Positions 27,309 to 36,456 of a stretch of DNA of 64,000 nt are shown here, one piece after another; the first letter of the stretch is position 1; each line of letters opens with the position of its first letter. The position numbers and the translations under genes are program-made. The stretch is from positions 1,240,001 through 1,304,000 of the forward strand of contig NZ_AP019658.1 of assembly GCF_009938225.1 (NCBI RefSeq). Reading direction: 5' to 3'. Origin of the DNA: Vibrio ponticus. GTDB taxonomy: Bacteria > Pseudomonadota > Gammaproteobacteria > Enterobacterales > Vibrionaceae. The notes beneath the pieces are model-generated. The model had not been told where the DNA came from. It saw only the letters and a list, made by a program, of their open reading frames with translations, and did no database searches.

Positions 27309-28847
27309 ATGACTTCATTAATTGCTCAGTGGCTTCACATTACACAAGATCTCAACTCGGCACTGACTCGACAGGCGCGCTTTGACACTCTACTCACCAC
27401 CATTCGTGAGGTACTTCAATGCGACTCTTCGGCTCTACTTCTTTTTGAAGAACAGCACTTTAAGCCACTAGCAATCAACGGATTGGCAAGCGAGGTCCTA
27501 GGCAGACGCTTCTCTATAGAGCAGCATCCTCGTCTAGAAGCCATCGCTCGTGCAGGAGATATCGTCCGTTTTCCATCGGATAGTGATTTACCCGACCCGT
27601 ATGATGGATTGATTCCCAACCATGACGATAAACTCCACGTGCATTCTTGTATTGGTTTACCGCTATTGATTGATGATCAATTGATTGGGGCGATTACCAT
27701 CGATGCCTTTGACCCCAACCAGTTTGATGGTCTATTAAACCAAGAGTTACGCTTTATTAGCGCGCTAGCAGCGGGCGGTTTGCATACCGCGCTATTGCTA
27801 GAACAGTTGGAAACCCAAACCAGCCTGCCGCGCGATTCTTATGCGGAAAAGCGAACATTAAGTAATGAGATCATTGGTCACTCCAGTGGTATGCTCGCAC
27901 TACAACAACAAATCGATGCGGTGGCAGATACTGAACTGTCCGTATTGGTCATGGGAGAAACCGGCGTTGGTAAAGAATTGGTTGCCAATGCGCTCCATCA
28001 TCGCTCGAACCGAGCCAATCACACCTTGGTCTATCTCAACTGTGCCGCGTTACCCGAGTCTGTCGCAGAAAGTGAGCTATTTGGCCATATCAAAGGGGCG
28101 TTTACTGGTGCAATCAGCAATCGAAAAGGCAAGTTTGAGCAAGCCGATGGCGGCACTCTATTCTTAGATGAAGTGGGGGAACTCTCTTTAGAGCTACAAG
28201 CGAAATTATTGCGAGCTTTACAATATGGCGACATTCAGCGTGTTGGTGATGATCGTCATATCCGAGTCAATACTCGGATTGTTGCTGCCACGAATCGGGT
28301 GCTACATGAAGAAGTGACGGCTGGTCGTTTCCGCGCTGACTTATACCATCGTTTGAGTGTATTTCCTCTGCATGTGCCGCCACTGCGTGAGCGAGAAAAC
28401 GATGTCGTGCTGCTCGCTGGCTTCTTTGCCGAGCAACTGAGAAATAAGTTAGGGCTCAACAGTATCCGCCTTGCACCGACTCTCGTCCTGGCTCTCAAAG
28501 AATACGCATGGCCAGGAAACGTGCGTGAGTTAGAGCATGTAATTAAACGCGCGGGTGTACTGGCTAAAGCACGCTCGAACAGTTTAGATATTGAATTAGT
28601 CGAACAGGATTTTGATATCAAAATGCCGAATCAAAGCTTAGTGGAGACACAAACCACCACTAACAAGGCACAAGCATTACCTATCCTAGCTGAAAAAGGA
28701 TTGAAACAAGCGACAGACACCTTTCAGAAAACCATGATTGTACAAGTGCTAGAACAAAATCAAGGTAACTGGGCTGCCACCGCACGGCAATTAGAGATCG
28801 ATAATGGCAATTTGCATCGTTTAGCGAAAAGATTAGGGCTTAAGTAA
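27309..28847 (+). CDS. norR: NorR, nitric oxide-responsive sigma-54 activator
   Basis: A 512-aa transcription activator. The N-terminal GAF domain (about 1-170) would hold the non-haem iron that binds nitric oxide. The AAA+ domain (about 190-430) has Walker [16 protein letters not shown], the sigma-54 contact loop GAFTGA at 263-268, and Walker [15 protein letters not shown]-terminal Fis-type HTH ([26 protein letters not shown]) ends the protein. It is divergent from norV, with three candidate binding sites between. The ribosome-binding site is weak, which may keep levels low. Confidence 0.96.
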   Translation: MTSLIAQWLHITQDLNSALTRQARFDTLLTTIREVLQCDSSALLLFEEQHFKPLAINGLASEVLGRRFSIEQHPRLEAIARAGDIVRFPSDSDLPDPYDGLIPNHDDKLHVHSCIGLPLLIDDQLIGAITIDAFDPNQFDGLLNQELRFISALAAGGLHTALLLEQLETQTSLPRDSYAEKRTLSNEIIGHSSGMLALQQQIDAVADTELSVLVMGETGVGKELVANALHHRSNRANHTLVYLNCAALPESVAESELFGHIKGAFTGAISNRKGKFEQADGGTLFLDEVGELSLELQAKLLRALQYGDIQRVGDDRHIRVNTRIVAATNRVLHEEVTAGRFRADLYHRLSVFPLHVPPLRERENDVVLLAGFFAEQLRNKLGLNSIRLAPTLVLALKEYAWPGNVRELEHVIKRAGVLAKARSNSLDIELVEQDFDIKMPNQSLVETQTTTNKAQALPILAEKGLKQATDTFQKTMIVQVLEQNQGNWAATARQLEIDNGNLHRLAKRLGLK

Positions 28848-28941
28848 CTCGCTAAATATTAGAATATACGCACAAAGTATTTTCCAAGCTCTCTTAACCA
28901 AGAAAGCCAAACAACATCAACACAACAACTTACTAGTTGAT

Positions 28942-28966
28942 GGGCGTAAGCACGCTGCCTACGCCC
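28942..28966. terminator. Stem-loop between convergent norR and the catabolic operon
   Basis: GGGCGTA-a-GC ... GC-c-TACGCCC, nine pairs with one mismatch, in the 148-bp gap between the norR stop and the stop of the 243-aa gene. No T-run, so it may act as a weak bidirectional terminator or a 3' stabiliser. Confidence 0.5.
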
Positions 28967-28995
28967 TATAGATTGCCATTTTTAACCAGACAGTA

Positions 28996-29727
28996 TTACA
29001 CCAACTCCCCTGCCCCTTGAACCGAGCGTTCACTGTTTTCAACTAGGAAAACCGTAGCAGTTTGCTTAAGCGCTTCCCATTCTGCGTCTTCGATAAAGAT
29101 ACCCTCTTCCCATGATGTTTTCTGCGCACGGCTCAGCTCTTCACCATCAATATGAATTGCGTAACCTTGAGAGCTCGCTTCAATATCAAAATCCGTTACG
29201 GCAAGCTCTATCGTCATACTGTGATAATCGGTACTGTTGTCTTCAATCTGATCAGAAAAGAATACCTCTGGTGTAATCCGCCCACGGTTTAACACATACA
29301 AGGTTCGCTTTGGACTAGTGCCGTTAACCCACTGAGCACGGCACGCAATGCCTTTGGCAGAGAGCCTGACTAGCTCACTAAATGCTAACCAGCGATTGTG
29401 GCATTGTTTAAGAGTAATGATGACGCTCTTACTGTTGACCATTTTCTCAAGCGCAAAATCCAATACCGCAGGTAAATGACAAGCGATACTGCCATTATGC
29501 AGATCGACTTCAATATGAGACTCTGTATTGCTCGTAATGCTGACTGCGCAGTCCGAATCTAAGTTGAGAAACAGGCTGGCGTTGTTGAAGTGACGCACAC
29601 CATGCAAACCCACCATTTGCAAATCCGCAACCATATTGGCGATCACATCCGCCTCGCCACAGTGACGGCGCATACCAAGAAAGGCTTTGTTTACCGCTGC
29701 TACCAGCTCGTTATGCGAGACGATCAT
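28996..29727 (-). CDS. Unrecognised 243-aa cytoplasmic protein, last gene of the BCCT/dipeptidase operon
   Basis: The protein has no signal peptide or membrane segment. Its first 60 residues (SHNELVAAVNKAFLGMRRHCGEADVIANMVADLQMVGLHGV) faintly recall the N-terminal helices of Ldh2-type dehydrogenases; I think it may belong to a DUF3726-like family, but this is from memory and weak. The rest looks like mixed alpha/beta (CAVSITSNTESHIEVDLHNGS, TIELAVTDFDIEASSQGYAIHIDG). It overlaps the upstream gene by 4 bp (ATGA), so the two products are probably made in equal amounts and may form a complex. Confidence 0.7.
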   Translation of the reverse strand: MIVSHNELVAAVNKAFLGMRRHCGEADVIANMVADLQMVGLHGVRHFNNASLFLNLDSDCAVSITSNTESHIEVDLHNGSIACHLPAVLDFALEKMVNSKSVIITLKQCHNRWLAFSELVRLSAKGIACRAQWVNGTSPKRTLYVLNRGRITPEVFFSDQIEDNSTDYHSMTIELAVTDFDIEASSQGYAIHIDGEELSRAQKTSWEEGIFIEDAEWEALKQTATVFLVENSERSVQGAGELV

Positions 29728-31463
29728 AATGCAAAACCTCCACTGATTTTTTGATTTTCGCTTTGTGCGATTTCTTCACGCTCTGGCATGGTTGGAAAAA
29801 TCCACGTATCGCTGAAACGCGGGTCTTGAATCTCATCGAGCAATGGGGCACCTTGGAAGAAGGTCACGCGAACCCATCGGTCTGAACGAGGATCAAACTT
29901 GGTCGCCCCGAAGATCGCTAATTTACAGCGTAGTAGATGCATCGGCAGTGCGTCTTCACGAAGCACGTTCATCTGGATATCACCCATTTCTCGATTGCCA
30001 AGCGTCCATACACGACGAGTGATTGCTCGATATTGCGGATGTTGCAATAAAAACTCTGCCAACGATGTCTCTGGCTGACACGTTTGCAGCGCATGGTATA
30101 GACGGTTTACTTGTCGCCCGACATCAAGCGGCAACTCACGTTCTTCACCAATCTCTTCCCCACGAACACCCAGTCTCGGTTCTTCTTTGTCTTGCGAACG
30201 ATACCAGAACCAATAGTTGTTATCTGGTAACGCGTAGTCAGCATCGATTGACCAACGATATTTATTCTCTAGTATTTGCAAAACATCATGAACACGTTTA
30301 CCTCCAGGAATAGAAAGCGATTCATCAGTGTTCATTTGATTTTCAAATTCATCAACCAAAGACGGGTAAAGCTCTATCAAACATGAAGTTAGGATTTCTT
30401 GGGCTTCCAAACTCATGGTTGTGGTTTGTTTAACCAAGCTTGCCCAATTCGAGTGCTCTGTCATCAAAGCATTTAAGTTAATTTGTAGAGCTTGGAGATC
30501 AGCAATGGCTTGATGGTTAAGTTGATCTTGATGTTGATTGATTGTTATCACTTGCTCTAAGTGTCGCTGTGCTTTTTCCAGCAAGGCTTTTAGCGGCAGC
30601 TCTAACTCTACAGGTTCACATGGCATGGCAAGTACATTGGCAATCGCACGCTCACGTGATGTCATCCATTGGTCAACAATACATGGATGGTTGATTAAAT
30701 ATGGCGCCATACCCAAGCCAGTTGCGTTCCCTACACCGAGATAGCGCTGCAGACCTTTATGGAGTGCAACTGCGTTATCTCCGCCTTTTTTCGCAGCAAG
30801 GTAATGAACCCAATCTAAACTGAATTCACGCAGCATATAAACGGCACACATTTGAGCACTGAACGACTGGTTGAAATCAGGGTTGTTCTCAAGCAATTTA
30901 AAATCGGCAATGCCAAATTTACCGTTACCATAAACGGCGGTGGTTCTTAGAATATAGCCAACTTCCGCAAGCTCAGCGGGCTCTGGCTGCCCACCTTTAG
31001 CAAGTGCACTCACGATGTGTTCAAACACACGAACACTCTTATTTGCACGAGCAAGCACAAGCACGTTGTTTGGATTACGTCCCGCTTCTTGGAGAGGCAC
31101 ATTAGCACGAAGTCGTTCTATCAGTTCAACATTGACTTCACCTTTAACCAGCGCAAAAGTCACGTCCCATTTTTCGGCAATGACTCGGTCGTTACGCTCT
31201 TCATCAGCAATTTCATCACAGAACACAACCAAGTGATACACATGTTCCGGTGTCGCTAATTTGTAAATCACATGACCAAAACCACGTGGACACAATTGCC
31301 ACTCATGTTTACTCACTTGCCATTCCTGACTTGCCATTTTTCGAATCAAGCTTCGCACAAAGCTGATTCGATTTTGGTGCATAGCCCCTAGCCTGTCTGG
31401 TGCCATCACAATAGCAGCGTTGCGAAGTGTTGTTTCAGTATAAGTAGAACGATGTGCATCCAT
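29724..31463 (-). CDS. Unrecognised 579-aa protein of the BCCT/dipeptidase operon
   Basis: A large cytoplasmic protein without membrane segments or any motif I can name. A central helical stretch (about 290-350: LKALLEKAQRHLEQVITINQHQDQLNHQAIADLQALQINLNAL) may be a coiled coil. Conserved-looking blocks include APDRLGAMHQNRISFVRSLIRKM near the start and WRVWTLGNREMG-like and DPRSDRWVRVTFFQGAPLLDEIQDPRF blocks near the end. The ATG at 31463 has GGTGGTGAG upstream; a GTG at 31475 is possible. It is translationally coupled to the 243-aa gene and follows the BCCT gene by 110 bp. It may be a novel enzyme or assembly factor of the pathway. Confidence 0.75.
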   Translation of the reverse strand: MDAHRSTYTETTLRNAAIVMAPDRLGAMHQNRISFVRSLIRKMASQEWQVSKHEWQLCPRGFGHVIYKLATPEHVYHLVVFCDEIADEERNDRVIAEKWDVTFALVKGEVNVELIERLRANVPLQEAGRNPNNVLVLARANKSVRVFEHIVSALAKGGQPEPAELAEVGYILRTTAVYGNGKFGIADFKLLENNPDFNQSFSAQMCAVYMLREFSLDWVHYLAAKKGGDNAVALHKGLQRYLGVGNATGLGMAPYLINHPCIVDQWMTSRERAIANVLAMPCEPVELELPLKALLEKAQRHLEQVITINQHQDQLNHQAIADLQALQINLNALMTEHSNWASLVKQTTTMSLEAQEILTSCLIELYPSLVDEFENQMNTDESLSIPGGKRVHDVLQILENKYRWSIDADYALPDNNYWFWYRSQDKEEPRLGVRGEEIGEERELPLDVGRQVNRLYHALQTCQPETSLAEFLLQHPQYRAITRRVWTLGNREMGDIQMNVLREDALPMHLLRCKLAIFGATKFDPRSDRWVRVTFFQGAPLLDEIQDPRFSDTWIFPTMPEREEIAQSENQKISGGFAL

Positions 31464-31573
31464 TTTGCTCACCACCTATTTTTATTGTAAGAATAAGGGC
31501 TTGTTTAGGTGCAGGAGGATTCACCCGCACAAGCTCCACGTTATTGAATTTGCTCGTGTTGTTATTGCCGTTG

Positions 31574-33178
31574 CTATAACCCTTGCTCTTTTGCCATCTT
31601 GATGGCGATCTGCGGAGCATTCCAAAGTGACGGCAACAATATTAATGACACTGGAACGGCCGTAATCACGATGAACGATTGCAATGCTGAAATACCACCA
31701 GAGCCAAGTGAGATGAGAATCAATGCCGTGATCCCCATAGCCACGCCCCAGAAGGTACGAATAATCGCATTGGGTTCTGTCTCACCACTGATCACCACAC
31801 TGATGGTGTACGTCATTGAGTCACCGGTAGTAACGATGAAGATAGTCGTCAAAATCAAGAACAAGATTGAAACCAACATTGGCATCGGCAGTTGTTGAGT
31901 CACTGCGAGTAACGCGCCGGGTAAGTTGAAACCTTCAAATGCCGCACTTACACTGCCTGGATTGGCAATTTCAAATGCTAAGCCAGAGCCACCAACGATG
32001 GTGAACCAAAAACAGGTGGTAAGCGGAGCAACAATGCTGATAGTCGTGATAATTTGGCGAATGCTGCGACCACGAGAAATGCGGGCAATAAAGATTGCCA
32101 TCATCGGTCCATAGCCTAAGAACCAGCCCCAGAAGAACACTGTCCACCAGCTCAACCAACCTTCATCGCCACGGTAAGTTGCCATTGGGATGAAATTATC
32201 TAGCATGCTACCCACACCTTGAATGTAACCATTGAAGATGAAATCTGTTGGACCAAATAGCAGGATATAAACCATCAACGCCAGCGCGAGAATGACGTTG
32301 TAGCGACTCAGCATTTGCATCCCACGGTTCAAGCCACTTAACGCAGATACGGTGTACAACACAATCGCGAACAAAATAATGATCAACTGCGTAGTAAAGC
32401 CATCTGGGATATCAAACAGCGCATTTAACGCATAGCTAACCTGTAAACCTAAGAATCCAATCGGACCAATGGTTCCTGCCGCTACGGCGATGATGCAGCA
32501 TGCGTCAATCAACGCACCTGTTTGACCTTTTAACGCTCGCTCCCCCAATACTGGATAAAGCAGAATACGAGGTTTTAACGGTAAGCCTTTATCATAATGT
32601 AAATGCATCACCACGATAGACGTTAAACTGCCAACGATAGCCCACGCGAGAAATCCCCAATGCATAAAAGATTGCGATAGCGCGTTTACGGCACCTTGCT
32701 GCGGGTTATCTTGCGGACCATACAAAGGTGGAGGACTCACGTAATGCGCGATAGGCTCTGCCGCCGCCCAAAATACACCGCCGCCAGCTAAAAGCGTACA
32801 AAAGATGATTGCCATCCAACGAAAACCATCCATCTCCGGTTTTGTTGTTCCGCCTAAAATCACCTTACCTGTTCGCCCTGCCGCCAAGCCAAGACCAATA
32901 AGAAAAGTGAGAAGAAGCAGTATCTGCCAATACGGACCAAAGACTTTTACTGACCACGCAAAACCAGTATTGACTAACGTTGATAGCAGCTCTCCGTCGT
33001 AAAGCGCGATCGCTACGAACAAGGCAATAAATCCACCGCTATACCAAAGCGCAGGGTTACCCAGTCCTAACTTGTCCGGTGAGTTTTCTATTGCTGATGT
33101 GTCGCTGTGTTTTGCTTGGTGCTTCTTTGATGACACGCTCATCGTTGAAGCTTTCATGCTATTGCTTAGATCAGACAT
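31574..33178 (-). CDS. BCCT family transporter
   Basis: A 534-aa carrier of the betaine/carnitine/choline family with about 12 membrane helices. Recognised blocks are GGVFWAAAEPIAHYVSPPP, FMHWGFLAWAIVG, and the signature region WWTVFFWGWFLGYGPMMAIF followed by ARISRGRSIRQII. The aromatic-box segment reads WFLGYGP where betaine carriers usually have WWxxWSP, so the substrate may differ from glycine betaine. The start at 33178 has CTGGAG seven bases upstream. It is fourth in a six-gene operon with a dipeptidase-like protein and an aldehyde dehydrogenase, which points to catabolic uptake, not osmoprotection. Confidence 0.93.
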   Translation of the reverse strand: MSDLSNSMKASTMSVSSKKHQAKHSDTSAIENSPDKLGLGNPALWYSGGFIALFVAIALYDGELLSTLVNTGFAWSVKVFGPYWQILLLLTFLIGLGLAAGRTGKVILGGTTKPEMDGFRWMAIIFCTLLAGGGVFWAAAEPIAHYVSPPPLYGPQDNPQQGAVNALSQSFMHWGFLAWAIVGSLTSIVVMHLHYDKGLPLKPRILLYPVLGERALKGQTGALIDACCIIAVAAGTIGPIGFLGLQVSYALNALFDIPDGFTTQLIIILFAIVLYTVSALSGLNRGMQMLSRYNVILALALMVYILLFGPTDFIFNGYIQGVGSMLDNFIPMATYRGDEGWLSWWTVFFWGWFLGYGPMMAIFIARISRGRSIRQIITTISIVAPLTTCFWFTIVGGSGLAFEIANPGSVSAAFEGFNLPGALLAVTQQLPMPMLVSILFLILTTIFIVTTGDSMTYTISVVISGETEPNAIIRTFWGVAMGITALILISLGSGGISALQSFIVITAVPVSLILLPSLWNAPQIAIKMAKEQGL

Positions 33179-33292
33179 ACTCTGACTCCAGAGGTTGTTT
33201 GCAGCTGCCTTAACGGCTACAAAAAGTGACTTTAACACCCGCCTTATTATTATTTTTTGAGCAGGCTATTCCATGTTCAGTTGGGTTATGAC

Positions 33293-34279
33293 TTAGTTAG
33301 CCCCCAATCCTTCTTTCAAGAAGTTAAACCAGTTCTCACCCAGGATTTTTCCTGCCTCAGATTCACTGAATCCATGACGCATTAAGCCGTCGTAAATGTT
33401 CTCCATCCCTTTGCTGCCACTAAACCAAGGTAGCGCGTCTGGCCACCCTGCGTTGCTGGCGGATCCTTCTCCATAGTCCATTGCTTTCGACCAACGCCCG
33501 TTACGCATCCACTCAAGCACTTGCTGTGGCTGATTTAAACAAAGATCACTGCCGATGCCTAAATGATCCACACCAAACTGGTCGGCAGTTTTCGCGACCA
33601 TTTGGCAGAAATCTTCTAGCGTGCATTGGCTGCCGTTTGGAAGATGGAATGGGTAAAGACTAAAGCCAATCAAACCGCCACGTTCGGTGAGCGCTTTAAT
33701 GACGTTGTTCGATTTGTTGCGCAGAGCATCATGAGCAAAGGTTGGGTTAGCGTGACTAATACAAATGGGACGTGAAGAAAGGTCAATCGCTTCCAACGTT
33801 GAGCGCTCTGCGCTGTGGGACATATCGATGATCATCCCGACACGGTTCATCTCTTCGATGGCTTGTTTACCAAAGCGTGTGACACCAGAGTCGTTCTGTT
33901 CATAACACCCTGTCGCCAGCAAGCTTTGGTTGTTGTACGTCAGTTGCATAATCAGCAAACCTTGGCGACGCATAACTTCTATTAAGCCAATTTCATCGTC
34001 AATTGGGGAGCAATTCTGTGCGCCAAAAAAGACACCGACCTTACCCTCTGCTTTTGCTTTCTCGACGTCAGCCATCGAGTAAATAGGCATAATCAGATCT
34101 GCATTTTGTTCAAATCGCAGATTCCACTCGGCAAAGCGAGTTAAGGTCTCGCGTGCATTTTCATGATAAACAATCGTCGCATGCACAGCCGTAATACCAC
34201 TCGCCTTCAGCGTTTGGAAGTATTCTCGATCCCAATTGCAGTACTGCAATCCATCAATCACAATCCGTTGTTGGTACAT
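33293..34279 (-). CDS. Membrane-dipeptidase-family (M19-like) metallohydrolase
   Basis: A 328-aa protein of the renal dipeptidase amidohydrolase family. Blocks seen are GKVGVFFGAQNCSPIDDEIGLIEVM, LIMQLTYNNQSLLATGCYEQ, GMIIDMSHSAERSTLEAI, PICISHANP, and HLGIGSDLCLN. The usual N-terminal HxD metal pair is missing: the protein starts with IDGLQYCNWDREYF. This looks like the subgroup found beside glycine betaine/dimethylglycine catabolic genes in Pseudomonas (from memory). It may not be a peptidase. AAGGAGTGGTT sets the start at 34279. Confidence 0.86.
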   Translation of the reverse strand: MYQQRIVIDGLQYCNWDREYFQTLKASGITAVHATIVYHENARETLTRFAEWNLRFEQNADLIMPIYSMADVEKAKAEGKVGVFFGAQNCSPIDDEIGLIEVMRRQGLLIMQLTYNNQSLLATGCYEQNDSGVTRFGKQAIEEMNRVGMIIDMSHSAERSTLEAIDLSSRPICISHANPTFAHDALRNKSNNVIKALTERGGLIGFSLYPFHLPNGSQCTLEDFCQMVAKTADQFGVDHLGIGSDLCLNQPQQVLEWMRNGRWSKAMDYGEGSASNAGWPDALPWFSGSKGMENIYDGLMRHGFSESEAGKILGENWFNFLKEGLGAN

Positions 34280-34314
34280 AACCACTCCTTAAACGTTAAT
34301 GATCCTTTAAAGTG

Positions 34315-34338
34315 GGGCAGCAGAATCCTCGGCTGCCC
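34315..34338 (-). repeat. Intra-operon stem-loop
   Basis: GGGCAGC-N10-GCTGCCC, 7 bp perfect stem in the 67-bp gap between the aldehyde dehydrogenase and dipeptidase-like genes. It lacks a T-run, so it may set relative transcript levels instead of ending transcription. Confidence 0.5.
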
Positions 34339-34346
34339 TATTTCAC

Positions 34347-35807
34347 TTAGTAAGGACGTTGATAAGCGGTTTTCACCACGGTGTAGAATTCTTTCGCATA
34401 CTGACCTTGCTCACGTGGACCAAAGCTTGACTCTTTACGACCACCAAACGGCACGTGATAATCCGTCCCTGCAGTTGGTAGGTTGACCATCACACAACCC
34501 GTTTGAACCTGCTGTTTGAAGATGGCGCTATTACGAAGACTTTGTGTGATAATGCCACCCGTCAAACCAAAGCGAGTATCGTTCGCGACAGCAATCGCTT
34601 CATCCAAGTCAGAAACTCGAATCACGCTCGCCATCGGCGCAAACACTTCTTCTTGATTCACTTCCCAACTGTTTTGCGTATTGAGGAAAAGGGTCGGCGA
34701 CATGTAGAAACCGTCATGTTCTAAGTTCAAACGCTCGCCACCAAATGCTAACTCCGCACCACTTTGACGTGCTTTCTCAATCCATTCAAAGTTGGCATTC
34801 AACTGGTTTCCATCAACAACCGGTCCCATGAAAACGCCGTCTTCTAAAGCGTGACCGACTTTAAGTTCACTCATACGTTTAATCAGTGCTTCCACGTAGG
34901 CATCGTGAATGCCATCCATAACGACCAGACGAGATGACGCGGTACACTTCTGACCTGCGCCAGAGAAAGAACCTGCAATAGTTGCTTCAACGGCGATTTG
35001 AATGTCAGCATCATCGGCAACCACCAGTGCGTTCTTACTACCCATTTCTAGCTGGCAGCGAACAAAATTTGGTGCCGTCGCTGCGGCTACTTTGCGTCCG
35101 GTATCAACCGAGCCAGTAAAGCTCACACCATTTACGTCTTTCGAGTTGATGAGCGTGTTACCCACTTGCGAGCCGCTGCCTAACACAAGGTTGAACGTGC
35201 CTGCTGGTAAGCCTTGACGATGGATAATCTCCGTCAGTGCAACCGCACTAGCGGGCGTTAGGTTAGCGGGCTTCCATACTACGCTGTTACCGAACGCAAG
35301 CGCTGGTGCGATTTTCCATGCCGCCGTAGCAGTTGGGAAATTCCAAGGAGAGATAATGGCGATAACGCCGACGGCTTCACGAGTTACCTCAACGGAAACG
35401 CCTGGACGGACAGAAGCTGCGTTATCGCCAATTTGACGCAGCACTTCCGCCGCGAAATATTGGAAGAATTGACCTGCACGGTAGATCTCACCACGACCTT
35501 CAGCAAAAGGTTTACCTTCTTCACGTGAAAGCAGTGTGCCAAGCTCATCACAACGAGCAATCAACTCATCACCAATCGCCTGCAAAACCGCTTGTTTGCG
35601 CTCAATCGGTGTTTTTTCCCACTCTGGCTGCGCGACTTTGGCAGCTTGAATGGCTTGCTCTACTTGACCTTCGCTCGCCTGAGCAAAATCACCTAAGTTC
35701 TCACTGATGTCTGAAGGGTTAATGTTCGCAACCGTATTAATACCTGATTGCCATTCGCCTGCAATATAGAGAGATTTCTCTGCTTGAACACTATTGATAA
35801 AAGTCAT
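34347..35807 (-). CDS. Aldehyde dehydrogenase, alpha-ketoglutaric-semialdehyde-dehydrogenase-like
   Basis: A 486-aa NAD(P)-dependent aldehyde dehydrogenase. It shows VIAIISPWNFPTATAAWKIAPALAFGN, FTGSVDTGRKVAAATA, the base E in CQLEMGSKNALVV, the nucleophile C in GSFSGAGQKCTASSRLVV, and FAPMASVIRV. The overall pattern with HVPFGGRKESSFGPREQG near the end resembles the family acting on 2,5-dioxovalerate, but other semialdehydes are possible. It is second in the operon, after RidA. The start follows AAGGACAGAGCA. Confidence 0.88.
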   Translation of the reverse strand: MTFINSVQAEKSLYIAGEWQSGINTVANINPSDISENLGDFAQASEGQVEQAIQAAKVAQPEWEKTPIERKQAVLQAIGDELIARCDELGTLLSREEGKPFAEGRGEIYRAGQFFQYFAAEVLRQIGDNAASVRPGVSVEVTREAVGVIAIISPWNFPTATAAWKIAPALAFGNSVVWKPANLTPASAVALTEIIHRQGLPAGTFNLVLGSGSQVGNTLINSKDVNGVSFTGSVDTGRKVAAATAPNFVRCQLEMGSKNALVVADDADIQIAVEATIAGSFSGAGQKCTASSRLVVMDGIHDAYVEALIKRMSELKVGHALEDGVFMGPVVDGNQLNANFEWIEKARQSGAELAFGGERLNLEHDGFYMSPTLFLNTQNSWEVNQEEVFAPMASVIRVSDLDEAIAVANDTRFGLTGGIITQSLRNSAIFKQQVQTGCVMVNLPTAGTDYHVPFGGRKESSFGPREQGQYAKEFYTVVKTAYQRPY

Positions 35808-35902
35808 TGCTCTGTCCTTATTCTTCCTGACGACTGGTGGTCGTCACCAGCTCACTAATCTCACTGACAAAAGCCCTATGGTGAGGCTCTGGTTGTTATT
35901 CT

Positions 35903-36301
35903 TTACTCTGGCTGACTCGCAGATGCGTACACCACAAACTCCACTAACATCTCTTCACGTGCTAGTCCTGCGACAACCATAGCGGCACGATTAGGGTAAG
36001 GCGCGTCAAAATACTCCGCGTAGACTTGGTTAACCGTTTTTAAGTACTCACGATCCGTCACATAAATCAGCACTTGCAGAACAGAGTCTAAGGACTCCCC
36101 TGCACACTCCAGTGTGTGAATGAGATTATTGAAGGTTTGACGAGTTTGCGCTTCGATACCGCCTTCCACGACAGCACCTGTATCATCAATTGGGATTTGC
36201 GCCGTGTATAAAGTGCCATTGTTGACGATTGCCCATTCCAGCGGTGCTTTAGACGCAAACAATGCGGTTTTGACTGGGTATTTTTTCGTAGAAGTATTCA
36301 C
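35903..36301 (-). CDS. RidA family protein (enamine/imine deaminase)
   Basis: A 132-aa trimeric RidA-type protein that hydrolyses reactive enamine/imine intermediates. Blocks: PLEWAIVNNGTLYTAQIPIDDTGAVVEGG, QTRQTFNNLIHTLECAGESLDSVLQVLIYVTDREYLKTVNQVYAEYFDAPYPNRAAMVVAGLAREEMLVEF. The start is a GTG at 36301 with AAGG upstream. As first gene of the operon it suggests that the pathway produces an imine, for example during oxidation of an amino or betaine-derived compound. Its arginine near the usual substrate site is present in NRAAM. Confidence 0.88.
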   Translation of the reverse strand: MNTSTKKYPVKTALFASKAPLEWAIVNNGTLYTAQIPIDDTGAVVEGGIEAQTRQTFNNLIHTLECAGESLDSVLQVLIYVTDREYLKTVNQVYAEYFDAPYPNRAAMVVAGLAREEMLVEFVVYASASQPE

Positions 36302-36392
36302 GTGCTTTTCAACCTTTGTAACAACCTTGTTTCGAGATAGTTAAATACTGCACATTGACAGGCGATAAATCTAACGGTAAATTTTTTACATT

Positions 36393-36411
36393 TGATAAGA
36401 AAAATCTATCA
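36393..36411. promoter_or_regulatory. Candidate LysR operator
   Basis: TGATA-N9-TATCA, a perfect inverted repeat containing a T-N11-A pattern, between ridA and the divergent LysR gene. It lies 46 bp before the LysR start, a normal place for autoregulation and operon activation. Confidence 0.6.
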
Positions 36412-36456
36412 CCTTATAAAAACTAAGGTAAATAAAGGGATTGCAGAGGTTTCGCC

